DNA from: Myxococcota bacterium
GTDB taxonomy: Bacteria; Myxococcota_A; UBA796; JAJRTE01
Assembly: GCA_024278455.1 (NCBI GenBank)
Contig: JAJRTE010000166.1
Location: 1-56,523 of the forward strand
Direction: 5' to 3'
Length of the DNA stretch: 56,523 bases
Below the pieces are notes generated by a model, which saw nothing but the letters and a program-made list of their open reading frames with translations, was not told the origin of the DNA and made no database searches. The translations under genes were made by a program, and so were the position numbers. Position 1 is the stretch's first letter; every line of letters starts with the position of its first letter. Of this stretch, positions 8,618 to 18,822 are shown piece after piece.

Positions 8618-10615
8618 ATGAAGGCCGGAACGGAACTGCGTGGAGGTCCGCCGGAGCAAGGCGGTGTCCGCGCCGCGAAAACCTCGAGAATGTTCCCGCG
8701 GGCAGGCTTCCCCGCACGGCTACAGAAGTACCTGGTTGCGTACCGCCGCCGCACCCTGGAGCCAGCCCACGTCCATCTCTCCGCAACGGCCGAAGAGGAA
8801 GCGCGGGACGCCGTGCGCTTTCTCAGGCAGACCGTCCCGGCCGACATCCACGCCTGCGCCGCCATACTGATGCTCTATTATGGCACGCCGCTCGACGCCG
8901 AGGACATCTGCCGCCTCGAGCCACCCCACCTGTTCGAAGTGGCACCCGGGACGACCGGTATCGACCTGCCGCGCCGAGATGGGACGCTCCGGCGCGTGGC
9001 CCTGGACCCGGAATCGGCCCGTGTGCTCCACGCCTACCTGGACCGGCGCGGTACCGCTTCCGGGCCGCTCTTCCTCCGGCACGACGGCTCAGCGTGGTCC
9101 CAGACCGCCGTGCGCAGCCTGCTCGGGTTCCTCGGCGATGAACAGGAGCATTCGGCGTTCGACCACTTCTTCCCCATCTACCACGAGTCCGACTATGGCG
9201 TCATTCCGACGCCACTTCGACTCAACGCCGACACGCGCTGCACCGGACGTGGCGTAACCATCGCCTTCATCGACTCCGGGTTCTTCCCCCACCCGGACCT
9301 CACACAGCCGGTCAATCGCGTACGGGCCTATGTCAACATCGCAGAACCCCGCAACGACGACTTCGCCGACTCGACCAAGGACTCCTGGCATGGCATGCAG
9401 ACATCGGTGGCAGCAGCCGGCAACGGCTATCTCTCCAAGGGGCTCTACAAGAGCATCGCCCCGGAAGCCGAGGTCGTGCTGCTCAAGGTGCGAAGCCGGC
9501 TCGGCATTCAAACCCGGCACATCATCGAGGCTCTCGAGTGGGTCGTGGCGCACAAGGAGCAGCACAACATCAGGATCGTCAACATATCCCTGTCGGGCGA
9601 CCAGCCCGGGTCCTACCTGAAATCGGCGTTGGCCCAGGCCGCGGAAGGTGCCGTGCAGGCAGGGATCGTCGTCGTCGCCTCCGCAGGCAATCGCGGGTGG
9701 GACGGCGGTTCCGACCCCATCCGCCCTCCGGCCAGCGCCCCGTCGGTCATCACCGTCGGCGGGCTCGACGACAACAACCGGCTCGATGTCAACGGCTACC
9801 AGATCTACTGGTCGAGCTACGGTCCCACCCTGGACGGGATCCGGAAGCCAGAAATCGTGGCGCCCGGCATCTGGATCGCCGCCCCCCTGCTGCCCGGCAG
9901 TCCGCTTTTCCGCGAGTCGGGCTGGATCCACCTGGTCCAACAGGCCCGCGACCATGAAGTGGCCGCCTTCGTCAAGGACGCCCTGGACGATGGCGCACCC
10001 TGGCCCTCCGACATGCACACCTGGTCCGCCGACAGAATCTGCATGGAGATCGATCGCCTGATGAAAGCCCACAAACTCGTGGCACCCTTCTACCAGCACG
10101 TCGACGGAACCTCCTTTTCCGCCCCCATCGTCTGTTCAGTCATCGCGCAGATGATCGAGACCAACCCCGAACTGACGCCCGCCAGGATCAAGCAGATCCT
10201 CACCAGCACCACCGACAAGATCTATGGCGTCCCCCTTCGCCGGCAGGGCTACGGGTTGATACATCCCCGAAAGGCGGTCAAGGAAGCCAGAAACGACCTG
10301 TATCGGACAGGACTGCGACGTCCGACCTCGCCTTTCGTCCACGGCAAGACCGTCACCTTCTACTATCTCGACGCTGCCGGAGAGGCCACGTCCGTGTCGG
10401 TGGCCGGGAATTTCAACGGCTGGGACCCTGAAGCAACACCCTTGACCTGGCACGCTCCAGGTCTCTGGTCGGTCCAGGTCACGTTGAACGTTCCAGACTG
10501 GTACAGCTACAAGTTCGTCATCAACGGTACCGAGTGGGTCGTGGACCCGGAAAACCTCAACAGGGAGCCGGACGGCTTCGGCGGGCAGAACGCCAGGGTC
10601 AACGTCATGACGTGA
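8618..10615 (+). CDS. Cytoplasmic subtilase-like serine protease with integrase-like N-terminal domain and CBM48-like C-terminal domain
   Basis: 665 residues without a signal peptide. Residues about 35-172 resemble the core-binding region and first half of the catalytic domain of tyrosine recombinases: LYYGTPLDAEDICRL, DLPRRDGTLRRVALDPESAR, GPLFLRHDGSAWSQTAVRSL. The His-x-x-Arg and nucleophilic Tyr half is absent. A peptidase S8 domain follows with an apparently complete triad: Asp219 (AFIDSGFFPHPDL), His258 (SWHGMQTSVAAAG) and Ser499 (DGTSFSAPI), plus oxyanion Asn358 (ASAGN). An insert lies at about 420-490. Residues 578-665 look like an AMPK/CBM48 E-set domain (VAGNFNGWDP, WYSYKFVINGTEWVVDP). 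I chose ATG 8618 because the frame upstream is a shadow of the zinc-ribbon gene. The S8 and CBM48-like calls are firm; the integrase-like call is tentative. It converges with the glycosyltransferase gene. Confidence 0.88.
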   Translation: MKAGTELRGGPPEQGGVRAAKTSRMFPRAGFPARLQKYLVAYRRRTLEPAHVHLSATAEEEARDAVRFLRQTVPADIHACAAILMLYYGTPLDAEDICRLEPPHLFEVAPGTTGIDLPRRDGTLRRVALDPESARVLHAYLDRRGTASGPLFLRHDGSAWSQTAVRSLLGFLGDEQEHSAFDHFFPIYHESDYGVIPTPLRLNADTRCTGRGVTIAFIDSGFFPHPDLTQPVNRVRAYVNIAEPRNDDFADSTKDSWHGMQTSVAAAGNGYLSKGLYKSIAPEAEVVLLKVRSRLGIQTRHIIEALEWVVAHKEQHNIRIVNISLSGDQPGSYLKSALAQAAEGAVQAGIVVVASAGNRGWDGGSDPIRPPASAPSVITVGGLDDNNRLDVNGYQIYWSSYGPTLDGIRKPEIVAPGIWIAAPLLPGSPLFRESGWIHLVQQARDHEVAAFVKDALDDGAPWPSDMHTWSADRICMEIDRLMKAHKLVAPFYQHVDGTSFSAPIVCSVIAQMIETNPELTPARIKQILTSTTDKIYGVPLRRQGYGLIHPRKAVKEARNDLYRTGLRRPTSPFVHGKTVTFYYLDAAGEATSVSVAGNFNGWDPEATPLTWHAPGLWSVQVTLNVPDWYSYKFVINGTEWVVDPENLNREPDGFGGQNARVNVMT

Positions 10616-10649
10616 CGCCCTCGGCCCCCGGCGTCTGCCCTCTCCTGCT

Positions 10650-11564
10650 TCATGACCCAGCAGAATCGTCCTGCAGACGCTCCTGACCACGGCTGGCCGT
10701 CCCCCTTCGGAACGGCAGAGCCCCCACCGCCTTCTTGCACCGGTGGCCCAGCAGGTTCACCGCGAATTCCACAACCGTCCCCCATCGAACCTTCGATGCC
10801 CCCGCCGGTCGCGGGTAGGCAACCACATCCATCTCGGCCACGCGCAGGCCGAGTTCTCGAGCACGAATCATGATCTCCGCGTCCAGGAACCAGTCTCTCG
10901 ACGAAGGGCGGATGCGCTCGAACACCGCACGGGTGAAAAGCTTGGGACAACCATGGATATCGCTCGAGGGAAGAGGAAAAAAGCACGGAAAAACAGCGTG
11001 ATAAGCCATAGTCAGTACCTGCCGGTGCCGGCCCTCGAGACGAACGACTCGCCGCACCTTGCACAGATCCAGACGTTCGGCACGGAGACGCCGGTACAAC
11101 TCCACCACCGCGTAGTGGCCAACCTGCTGATCACCCCACAGGTAGCCCAGAACCGGCGCTCGAGCCACGCTCAACCCGGCGAGAATCCCCCCGCCGTAGC
11201 CCGCGTTCCGGGGCAAACGCACAACATCCACCCGCGGGTTCCGGCTCGAAATCTCCGCCACGAGTTCGCCGGTACCATCCCGGGACCCATTGTCCACGAG
11301 AACAAGCTGGTAGGCGATTCCCGCCCGCTCCAGCGTCATCGTCAGAGACTCCACCACCGCCTCGACCCCGTCCGCCTCGTCGAACAAAGGCATGACCAGC
11401 GACAGGTCAGGGGCTCCCACCGCTTTCGCCCGCGGCCGTACGTTCTGTCCACTCTCGCGCATGCGTGCTCTCTCGTTCAGGGTGGCGCCGGCCCACAACG
11501 GTGTGGAAGCCTCCGGCGGTAGAACCTCCAGGCGTGTCTCCGCGACGGCTGGCCCACCCCGCAT
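10650..11564 (-). CDS. Family 2 glycosyltransferase (dolichyl-phosphate-mannose-synthase-like)
   Basis: A GT-A fold transferase of up to 304 residues. It has LSLVMPLFDEADGVEAVVES, the nucleotide-binding LVLVDNGSRDGT, and NAGYGGGILAGL. Where most relatives have a D-x-D-type motif it has YLWGDQQVG, an Asp followed by two Gln, which also occurs in polyprenyl-phosphate sugar transferases. No membrane segments are evident, so it is probably a soluble or peripheral enzyme moving a sugar to a polyprenyl phosphate or glycan; the substrate cannot be told. The start is uncertain. ATG 11562-11564 gives 304 residues; ATG 11460-11462 has GAGAGAG upstream and starts closer to the conserved domain. It is divergent from nuoA. 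Confidence 0.85.
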   Translation of the reverse strand: MRGGPAVAETRLEVLPPEASTPLWAGATLNERARMRESGQNVRPRAKAVGAPDLSLVMPLFDEADGVEAVVESLTMTLERAGIAYQLVLVDNGSRDGTGELVAEISSRNPRVDVVRLPRNAGYGGGILAGLSVARAPVLGYLWGDQQVGHYAVVELYRRLRAERLDLCKVRRVVRLEGRHRQVLTMAYHAVFPCFFPLPSSDIHGCPKLFTRAVFERIRPSSRDWFLDAEIMIRARELGLRVAEMDVVAYPRPAGASKVRWGTVVEFAVNLLGHRCKKAVGALPFRRGTASRGQERLQDDSAGS

Positions 11565-11669
11565 GCCAGTGTAGCATGACGGCTCGACGCAGGCAGCAGG
11601 TTCCCGGCCGCTCCCCCCCGGCGACCCTCGACCAACGCACTGGTAGGCGCGGCTCCACTACGGATTTTC

Positions 11670-11698
11670 TTGACAAAAGATAGCATACGAAATATGAA
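11670..11698 (+). promoter_or_regulatory. Candidate sigma70-type promoter of the nuo operon
   Basis: A perfect TTGACA at 11670-11675 and TATGAA at 11693-11698 with a 17-base spacer, in a locally A+T-rich patch. It lies 59 bases before the nuoA ATG. This is the only strong promoter-like signal ahead of the twelve-gene operon. Confidence 0.55.
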
Positions 11699-11757
11699 GG
11701 GAAAATCCGAACGGCCTTGACACCGGCGCAGGCGCGGGACTCCCGCTCGAGGTTATC

Positions 11758-12129
11758 ATGGACAACCCCTACGTGGCGCTCCTCTTCTCCTTTTCGTTCG
11801 CCATCATCTTTTCCCTGGTCTTCGTCAACCTTTCTCGTATCTTCGGGCAATCCAGGCCCGAATCCGAGAAACTCGATACCTATGAGTGTGGCGCCCCTCC
11901 CATCGGGAACGCGCGGACGCGGATCTCGGTGAAGTTCTACATGGTGGCCATCCTCTTCATTCTGTTCGATATCGAAGCCGTCTTCGTCTATCCCTGGGCC
12001 GTGAGCCTGCGTTCGTTCGTCGCCAAGGGCATGGGAACGTTCGTCTTCGTGGAAATGCTGATCTTTCTCGGAATGCTCTTTCTCGGCTGGCTCTACGTGC
12101 TCAAACGCGGCGCGTTGAAGTGGGATTGA
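11758..12129 (+). CDS. nuoA: NADH-quinone oxidoreductase subunit A (NuoA)
   Basis: 123 residues with three membrane helices (about 7-29, 61-83, 93-113), as in NuoA/ND3. The conserved loop between helices 1 and 2 contains SEKLDTYECGAPPIGNA with the invariant Cys of the redox-sensitive loop. KFYMVAILFILFDIEAVF in helix 2 is the family signature, with the conserved FDIE acidic residues. It is the membrane-arm subunit at the quinone-site junction of complex I. The ATG at 11758 has a weak GAGG upstream. It is followed 51 bases later by nuoC; nuoB, normally next, is missing. Confidence 0.96.
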   Translation: MDNPYVALLFSFSFAIIFSLVFVNLSRIFGQSRPESEKLDTYECGAPPIGNARTRISVKFYMVAILFILFDIEAVFVYPWAVSLRSFVAKGMGTFVFVEMLIFLGMLFLGWLYVLKRGALKWD

Positions 12130-12180
12130 CGACAATCACGCTCGGTCCGGCCATTCGCCGCTCGAGGAGTTTCGCATACG

Positions 12181-12699
12181 ATGGAAGGCAATGAAATTCG
12201 CGCGTTGATCGAGGAGAAGTTCTCCAACGCTGTCATCTCCCAGCACGACTTTCGCGGCGACGACACGATCGTCCTGGACCGGAAGGTCCTCCATGACGTA
12301 CTCGGCTTCGCCCGAACAGATCCCGGGTTGGACTTCGATCTGCTCGTGGACATCTGTGGCGTCGACCGGTCCGAGATGGGTTTGGAACCCCGCTTCGCGG
12401 TGGTCTATCACCTGGTCTCCACGCGCCACCGGCACCGGCTGCGCCTGAAGTTTCCGGTTCCGGAGGATGACCCGGTGGTTCCTTCGGTAACCGACGTCTG
12501 GGTGGGCGCTGACTGGTTCGAGAGGGAAACTTACGACATGTTCGGCATCCGGTTCCTGGGTCATCCCAACCTGAAGCGGATATTGACCCACGAGCAGTTC
12601 GAGGCGCACCCACTGAGGAAGGACTATCCCGTGAACCGGCGGCCGGCGCTGAAGCCGATTCCGGCCGACATTCTCACGCTCAAACCGTTCAAGGGATGA
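12181..12699 (+). CDS. nuoC: NADH-quinone oxidoreductase subunit C (NuoC, 30 kDa)
   Basis: 172 residues. It is a peripheral-arm subunit next to the quinone site, with the family signature [20 protein letters not shown] and the C-terminal [13 protein letters not shown]. It is a stand-alone protein rather than the NuoCD fusion of enterobacteria. The ATG at 12181 follows CTCGAGGAG about ten bases upstream. nuoD starts nine bases after the stop, so the two are translationally close. The 51 bases before it hold no trace of nuoB, whose product contacts NuoC and carries cluster N2. Confidence 0.96.
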   Translation: MEGNEIRALIEEKFSNAVISQHDFRGDDTIVLDRKVLHDVLGFARTDPGLDFDLLVDICGVDRSEMGLEPRFAVVYHLVSTRHRHRLRLKFPVPEDDPVVPSVTDVWVGADWFERETYDMFGIRFLGHPNLKRILTHEQFEAHPLRKDYPVNRRPALKPIPADILTLKPFKG

Positions 12700-12708
12700 A
12701 GGGGAGCC

Positions 12709-13899
12709 ATGTCTTTCGAACTCCAGGATATTTCGACCGAAAAGCTCATCGTGAATTTCGGTCCTTCCCATCCGGCCACTCACGGGACGCTGCGGGTGCA
12801 GCTTGCGCTCGACGGGGAGCGCATTACGGACGCCCAGTGTGAAATCGGGTACCTGCACCGGTGTTTCGAGAAGGAGAGCGAGGTTCGCACCTGGTCCCAG
12901 GTGATTCCCTACGCCGAGCGCCTCAACTACTGTTCTGCTCTCATGAATTCCATCGGGTGGTGTCTGACGGTCGAGAAGCTGTTCGACGTACCCGCGCCGC
13001 CTCGAGCCCAGGCCATCCGTGTCGTTTTGAGCGAGTTTTCGCGTATCATCGACCACTTCGTCTGTCTTGCCGCGGCGGCGGTGGACTCCGGCGCGCTGAC
13101 GAACTACTGGTACCTTTTCAACTACCGGGAGAAGGTCTACTCGCTTCTGGAGGAGATTTGCGGCGCGCGTCTCATGCTCAACTACCCGCGGGTGGGAGGT
13201 GTCGCCGCGGACATGCCCGAAGGGTGGGCTGAGCACGCCCGGTCGTTGCTTCTCGAGATGGACGACGCGATTCGGGACGTCCAGGGATTGCTGGAACGGA
13301 ACCGGATCTTTCAGGATCGGCTCGTCGGGGTCGGCAAGATTTCGGCGGAGAGGGCCATCGCCTACGGTTTCACCGGACCATGTCTGCGTGCGTGCGGCGT
13401 CAACTACGACGTCCGTAAGGCGCACCCTTACATGGGCTATGACCAGTACGAGTTCGACATCCCGCGCCGATACAATGGGGACGCCTACGACCGGTTCTTC
13501 ATTCGTTTCGACGAGTGTGTTCAGAGTGCCCGTATCGCCTTGCAGGCCCTGGACCGGATGCCGGGTGGCGATTTCCTCATCAGGGATCCCAGGATGGCTC
13601 TGCCACCAAAGGCCGAAGTGTACGGGAGCATCGAAGGTCTCGTGAACCACTTCAAGCTGATCTTCGAGGGAATCAGGCCTCCCAAGGGCGAAGTGTACAT
13701 GCCGACCGAAGCCGCCAACGGAGAACTCGGGTTCTATGTGGTCTCCAGTGGGGAGGGCAAGCCCTACCGCGTGCACTGCCGTGCCCCGTGTTTCGCCATC
13801 TTCTCTGCTTTCCCTGAGCTGGTGCGTGGGGAGATGGTGGCGGATGCCATTGTGATCCTGAGCGGGTTGAACATCATTGCAGGGGAACTGGACCGTTGA
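12709..13899 (+). CDS. nuoD: NADH-quinone oxidoreductase subunit D (NuoD, 49 kDa)
   Basis: 396 residues, normal length. NuoD forms much of the quinone-binding cavity. It shows NFGPSHPATHGTLRVQLAL with the conserved quinone-site His, IGYLHRCFEK, and a Tyr/Asp-rich central region (YDVRKAHPYMGYDQYEFDIP). The C-terminal half has the PKGEVYMPTEAANGELGFY segment of the hydrogenase-like fold and ends MVADAIVILSGLNIIAGELDR. The site-forming residues look intact, so the subunit itself does not explain the absence of NuoB, its usual partner. The ATG is preceded by AAGGGGAG. It ends 31 bases before nuoE. Confidence 0.97.
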   Translation: MSFELQDISTEKLIVNFGPSHPATHGTLRVQLALDGERITDAQCEIGYLHRCFEKESEVRTWSQVIPYAERLNYCSALMNSIGWCLTVEKLFDVPAPPRAQAIRVVLSEFSRIIDHFVCLAAAAVDSGALTNYWYLFNYREKVYSLLEEICGARLMLNYPRVGGVAADMPEGWAEHARSLLLEMDDAIRDVQGLLERNRIFQDRLVGVGKISAERAIAYGFTGPCLRACGVNYDVRKAHPYMGYDQYEFDIPRRYNGDAYDRFFIRFDECVQSARIALQALDRMPGGDFLIRDPRMALPPKAEVYGSIEGLVNHFKLIFEGIRPPKGEVYMPTEAANGELGFYVVSSGEGKPYRVHCRAPCFAIFSAFPELVRGEMVADAIVILSGLNIIAGELDR

Positions 13900-13930
13900 C
13901 ACGTCCGTCCCGCAATGCGAGCGAAACGAC

Positions 13931-14428
13931 ATGGAAACATCGGACAAACCAGCGAAGATCGCATTCAGCGAAGAGAACGAGCGACGGTTCCAGCGGCTGC
14001 TCCCGCACTACCCCAATCGGGAGGCCGCCATGATCCCAGCGCTTCACCTCTTGTTGGAGCAATATGGATTCGTCTCCCGCGAAGTGATGGCCTATGTCGC
14101 GGAGCGGCTCGAGGTGCCATTGTCGAAGGTGCTCGCGGTCGCCAGTTTCTATACCATGCTCAACATGGAACGCGTGGGCCGGTACCACATCCAGGTGTGC
14201 CGCACCCTATCATGCGCGTTGCGGGGGTCGGAGGAGATCCTGGCCCACCTGGAGAAGCGACTGGGCATCAAGGCGGGAGAAACGACTCCCGACGGCAAAT
14301 TCACGCTGTCGACCGTCGAGTGTCTGGCGTCGTGCGGGACCGGGCCGGTGCTTCAGATAAACCGTGACCAGTATGAAGAGTCCCTGACCGTGGAGAAGAT
14401 CGACGCCATCCTGGATCGGTTGCCGTAG
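13931..14428 (+). CDS. nuoE: NADH-quinone oxidoreductase subunit E (NuoE, 24 kDa)
   Basis: 165 residues. It is a thioredoxin-fold subunit of the NADH-dehydrogenase module holding [2Fe-2S] cluster N1a. All four ligands are present: Cys90 and Cys95 (QVCRTLSCALRG), Cys131 and Cys135 (ECLASCGTGPV). The N-terminal helical part (LLPHYPNREAAMIPALHLLL) is typical. I chose ATG 13931 because the longer frame starting at 13877 overlaps nuoD and adds non-conserved sequence. It lies 23 bases before nuoF, its partner in the FMN/NADH module. Confidence 0.96.
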   Translation: METSDKPAKIAFSEENERRFQRLLPHYPNREAAMIPALHLLLEQYGFVSREVMAYVAERLEVPLSKVLAVASFYTMLNMERVGRYHIQVCRTLSCALRGSEEILAHLEKRLGIKAGETTPDGKFTLSTVECLASCGTGPVLQINRDQYEESLTVEKIDAILDRLP

Positions 14429-14451
14429 GCCCGCCAGACAGGAGCCAGTGA

Positions 14452-15723
14452 ATGGAAGGTTACCGAATTCTCAAGCACAATTGGACCATCCCCAGCGCCT
14501 GGGATATCGACGTCTATCGAAAGCAGTGCACGTTCGGCTACGAGACCGCCCGGAAAGTCGTCACCACGATGGAGCCCTCCGCGGTGAGGGAGACCGTGAA
14601 ACAGGCAGGACTACGGGGACGGGGAGGGGCGGGCTTCCCTGCCGGCGTCAAGTGGGGATTCGTTCCCAAGAACGCAAGCAAGCCGACCTACCTCATCAAC
14701 AACGCCGACGAAGGGGAGCCTGGTACGTTCAAGGACCGGTACATCATGGAACGAGACCCCCACCAGATGATCGAAGGCATGATCATCGCCGGATTCGCGC
14801 TGCAAGCCCCCCAGGCGTACATCTACATCCGCGGCGAACTGGGCTTGGCGGCCCGCCGCGTCCAGAACGCTATCGATCAGGCCTACGCCGCCGGATTCCT
14901 GGGAAAAGGGATCTTCGGCACCGGTTACTCCCTCGAGATGACCGTCCACCGGGGCGCCGGCGCCTATGTGTGTGGCGAGGAAACCGGCCTCATCAGCTCG
15001 ATCGAAGGCAAAAAGGGCAACCCTCGCCTCAAGCCGCCATTTCCCGCGGTGGTGGGGGCCTTCGGCGCCCCATCGATCGTCAACAACACCGAGACACTCA
15101 CATCGATCCCGTACATACTCGAACACGGCGTCGAGGCCTATCGCACGTTCGGCACCGAAAAAAGCCCCGGGACGAAACTGTTCACCGTGAGCGGGCACGT
15201 CGAGAAGCCGGGCGTGTATGAACTACCGCTCGGCTTCCCACTCAAGAAACTGCTGTACGACGTGTGCGGCGGCATTCGAGGCGGCCACAAGCTGAAGGCC
15301 GTCATTCCTGGAGGCTCCTCGGCCCCGGTCCTCACCGCCGACGAGGCCGAACGCGCCAACCTCGACTACGAATCCCTCATGGAAGTCGGCAGCATGCTGG
15401 GGTCTGGCGGGGTCATCGTGATGGACGACACCACCGACATGGTGTGGGCCTTGAAGAACCTCACCCATTTCTACGCCCACGAGTCATGTGGTCAGTGCAC
15501 ACCCTGCCGGGAAGGCACCCGCTGGCTCGACGATATCGTGACACGGTTCTACGAAAATCGGGCCACCGAAGAGGACTTCGACAGGCTCCTGGACATTTGT
15601 GACAGCATGAGCGGTACGACCATCTGCGCCCTGTCCGACGCGGCGGTCTTCCCGGTCAAGAGCTTCATCACCAAGTTCAGAGATGAGTTCGAGAAACATA
15701 CGGTTCACGGCACGGGCGGATAG
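14452..15723 (+). CDS. nuoF: NADH-quinone oxidoreductase subunit F (NuoF, 51 kDa)
   Basis: 423 residues, full length. It binds NADH and FMN and carries [4Fe-4S] cluster N3. The flavin/nucleotide loops are GRGGAGFPAG (56-65) and NADEGEPGTFKDR; a further conserved block is GAGAYVCGEETGLISSIEG. The cluster motif is ESCGQCTPCREGTRW with the fourth Cys later in LLDICDSMSGTTICALSD. The start is strongly supported by AGGAG seven bases before ATG 14452. The stop is TAG, which matters here because TAG also appears in frame inside the regulator gene at 26502-27866. It ends 14 bases before nuoG. Confidence 0.97.
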   Translation: MEGYRILKHNWTIPSAWDIDVYRKQCTFGYETARKVVTTMEPSAVRETVKQAGLRGRGGAGFPAGVKWGFVPKNASKPTYLINNADEGEPGTFKDRYIMERDPHQMIEGMIIAGFALQAPQAYIYIRGELGLAARRVQNAIDQAYAAGFLGKGIFGTGYSLEMTVHRGAGAYVCGEETGLISSIEGKKGNPRLKPPFPAVVGAFGAPSIVNNTETLTSIPYILEHGVEAYRTFGTEKSPGTKLFTVSGHVEKPGVYELPLGFPLKKLLYDVCGGIRGGHKLKAVIPGGSSAPVLTADEAERANLDYESLMEVGSMLGSGGVIVMDDTTDMVWALKNLTHFYAHESCGQCTPCREGTRWLDDIVTRFYENRATEEDFDRLLDICDSMSGTTICALSDAAVFPVKSFITKFRDEFEKHTVHGTGG

Positions 15724-15737
15724 GCAAGGAGCAAGTC

Positions 15738-17354
<1,617 letters not shown>

Positions 17355-17446
17355 CCGGCCGGCGCGATTGGTGCGTCTGGCAGGGTGGAAGGGGTGGAAA
17401 TCGAAACGATTCGCGAGGTCGGTAACCCCATTGGAATGTGAGAGCC

Positions 17447-18745
17447 ATGGACTATACAGGGCTGATAATCGTTGCCATTCGGTGCGTGTTCATGCTGGTT
17501 TTTATCCTGTCTTTCCTGCCGGTCCTCATCTGGGCCGAGCGGAAAGGCGCAGCGTTCATCCAGGACAGACCCGGCCCCAACCGGGCGGACCTGTGGGGCG
17601 TTCGGCTCGCCGGGCTCATACAGCCCATCGCCGATGTGGTCAAATTGCTGTTCAAGGAAGACGTGACGCCGCGCAACGTGTATCAGCCTTTCTACAAGCT
17701 TGCTCCGATCATCGCCATGAGCGTGGCGCTGGTGACGTTCGCGGTCGTACCATTGGCCGACGTGATCCACATCGGTGGGCGCGACATTCCGATACAGGTG
17801 AGTGATCTGGACACGGGGCTCCTGTATATCCTGGCGGTGGCGTCGTTGGGAGTGTACGGTATCATGCTCGCCGGGTGGTCGGCGAACAACAAGTATGCAC
17901 TCCTTGGTGGGTTGCGGTCATCGGCCCAGATGATCAGCTACGAGATTTCCATGGGGCTGGCCGTCGGCGTGATGTTCCTGCTCTTCGGGACGGCCCAGTT
18001 GGATGACATGGTGAGGGCACAGGGAGCCAACCCGCTCGGATGGGGAGTGGCAAGCGTCCCCGGGGCGATCGCCTTCCTGATGTTCCTGGTCGCCAGTTTC
18101 GCTGAAACCAACCGCCTTCCTTTCGACCTGCCGGAGGGGGAGTCGGAATTGGTCGCCGGGTATCACGTTGAGTATTCCGCTTTCAAGTTTGCGATGTTCT
18201 TCATGGCCGAGTACGTCAACATGGTGGTGGCGGCCGGGATCCTGGTCACCCTGTTTTTTGGGGGGTACCAGGTCCCGTTCGTTTCGACGGAGACTATCGT
18301 GAACCACGCGCCGGCAGTGGCCAAGATCGCTTTCGGCGGCGCAGCGCTGGTGCTTGTGGCGCTCGGTGTGGTCGCCGTTGCGAGGTATCGTCCCGGGAAG
18401 TTCGGAGACAACCGTGACAGGGAGCCGATCGTGGTGGCTGTGCTCCTGTGGGTAGTTGCCCTGGGAGCCCTCGCCGTGGGATTCCTGCCCGGGCTCGTCC
18501 CTGGTATTCCCGGCTATACGGATCTCACGATGGGAACGATCCTTGCCACAGTCCTGCAGGTGGGCACATTCGCGGGCAAGGTCGCCTTTTTTGCGTGGTT
18601 CTTCATTTGGGTCCGTTGGACGCTGCCACGGTTTCGCTATGACCAGCTCATGCGCCTTGGCTGGAGCTACCTGCTGCCTATAGGCATTTTCAACCTGGTG
18701 CTGGCCGGCGTGTGGGTCCTGGCCAGTTCCAGGTGGAGTCTGTGA
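17447..18745 (+). CDS. nuoH: NADH-quinone oxidoreductase subunit H (NuoH), long form
   Basis: 432 residues, against about 325-365 in well-known homologues. It has the conserved AERKGAAFIQDRPGPNRADL, QPIADVVKLLFKED, and FVASFAETNRLPFDLPEGESELVAGYH segments that build the quinone tunnel and the E-channel. Extra length of about 70-100 residues lies between the YQVPFVST region and TILATVLQVG, including at least one more hydrophobic helix (VVAVLLWVVALGALAVGFLP). The ATG at 17447 is preferred; an in-frame GTG at 17438 would add three residues. nuoI should follow, but nuoJ starts 78 bases after the stop. Confidence 0.95.
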   Translation: MDYTGLIIVAIRCVFMLVFILSFLPVLIWAERKGAAFIQDRPGPNRADLWGVRLAGLIQPIADVVKLLFKEDVTPRNVYQPFYKLAPIIAMSVALVTFAVVPLADVIHIGGRDIPIQVSDLDTGLLYILAVASLGVYGIMLAGWSANNKYALLGGLRSSAQMISYEISMGLAVGVMFLLFGTAQLDDMVRAQGANPLGWGVASVPGAIAFLMFLVASFAETNRLPFDLPEGESELVAGYHVEYSAFKFAMFFMAEYVNMVVAAGILVTLFFGGYQVPFVSTETIVNHAPAVAKIAFGGAALVLVALGVVAVARYRPGKFGDNRDREPIVVAVLLWVVALGALAVGFLPGLVPGIPGYTDLTMGTILATVLQVGTFAGKVAFFAWFFIWVRWTLPRFRYDQLMRLGWSYLLPIGIFNLVLAGVWVLASSRWSL

Positions 18746-18822
18746 GGTGAGCGTGTATCGAGAGCGTCCAGGACAGCACCAGGGCGAGCGTGGGTTTGGC
18801 ACCCAACTCTTGGGGGCGACGG

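Noticed and set aside
10614..10635. GACGCC-N10-GGCGTC hairpin between the convergent subtilase and glycosyltransferase genes as a terminator
   Set aside because: Only a 6-bp stem with a 10-base loop, no T tract on either strand, and it starts within the last bases of the subtilase gene.
12130..12180. Remnant of nuoB between nuoA and nuoC
   Set aside because: Only 51 bases, with no CC-x(n)-C cluster motif in any frame.
12136..13947. A 603-codon minus-strand frame over nuoC and nuoD
   Set aside because: Shadow of high-GC third positions in nuoC/nuoD; His/Arg/Val-rich translation with no domain.
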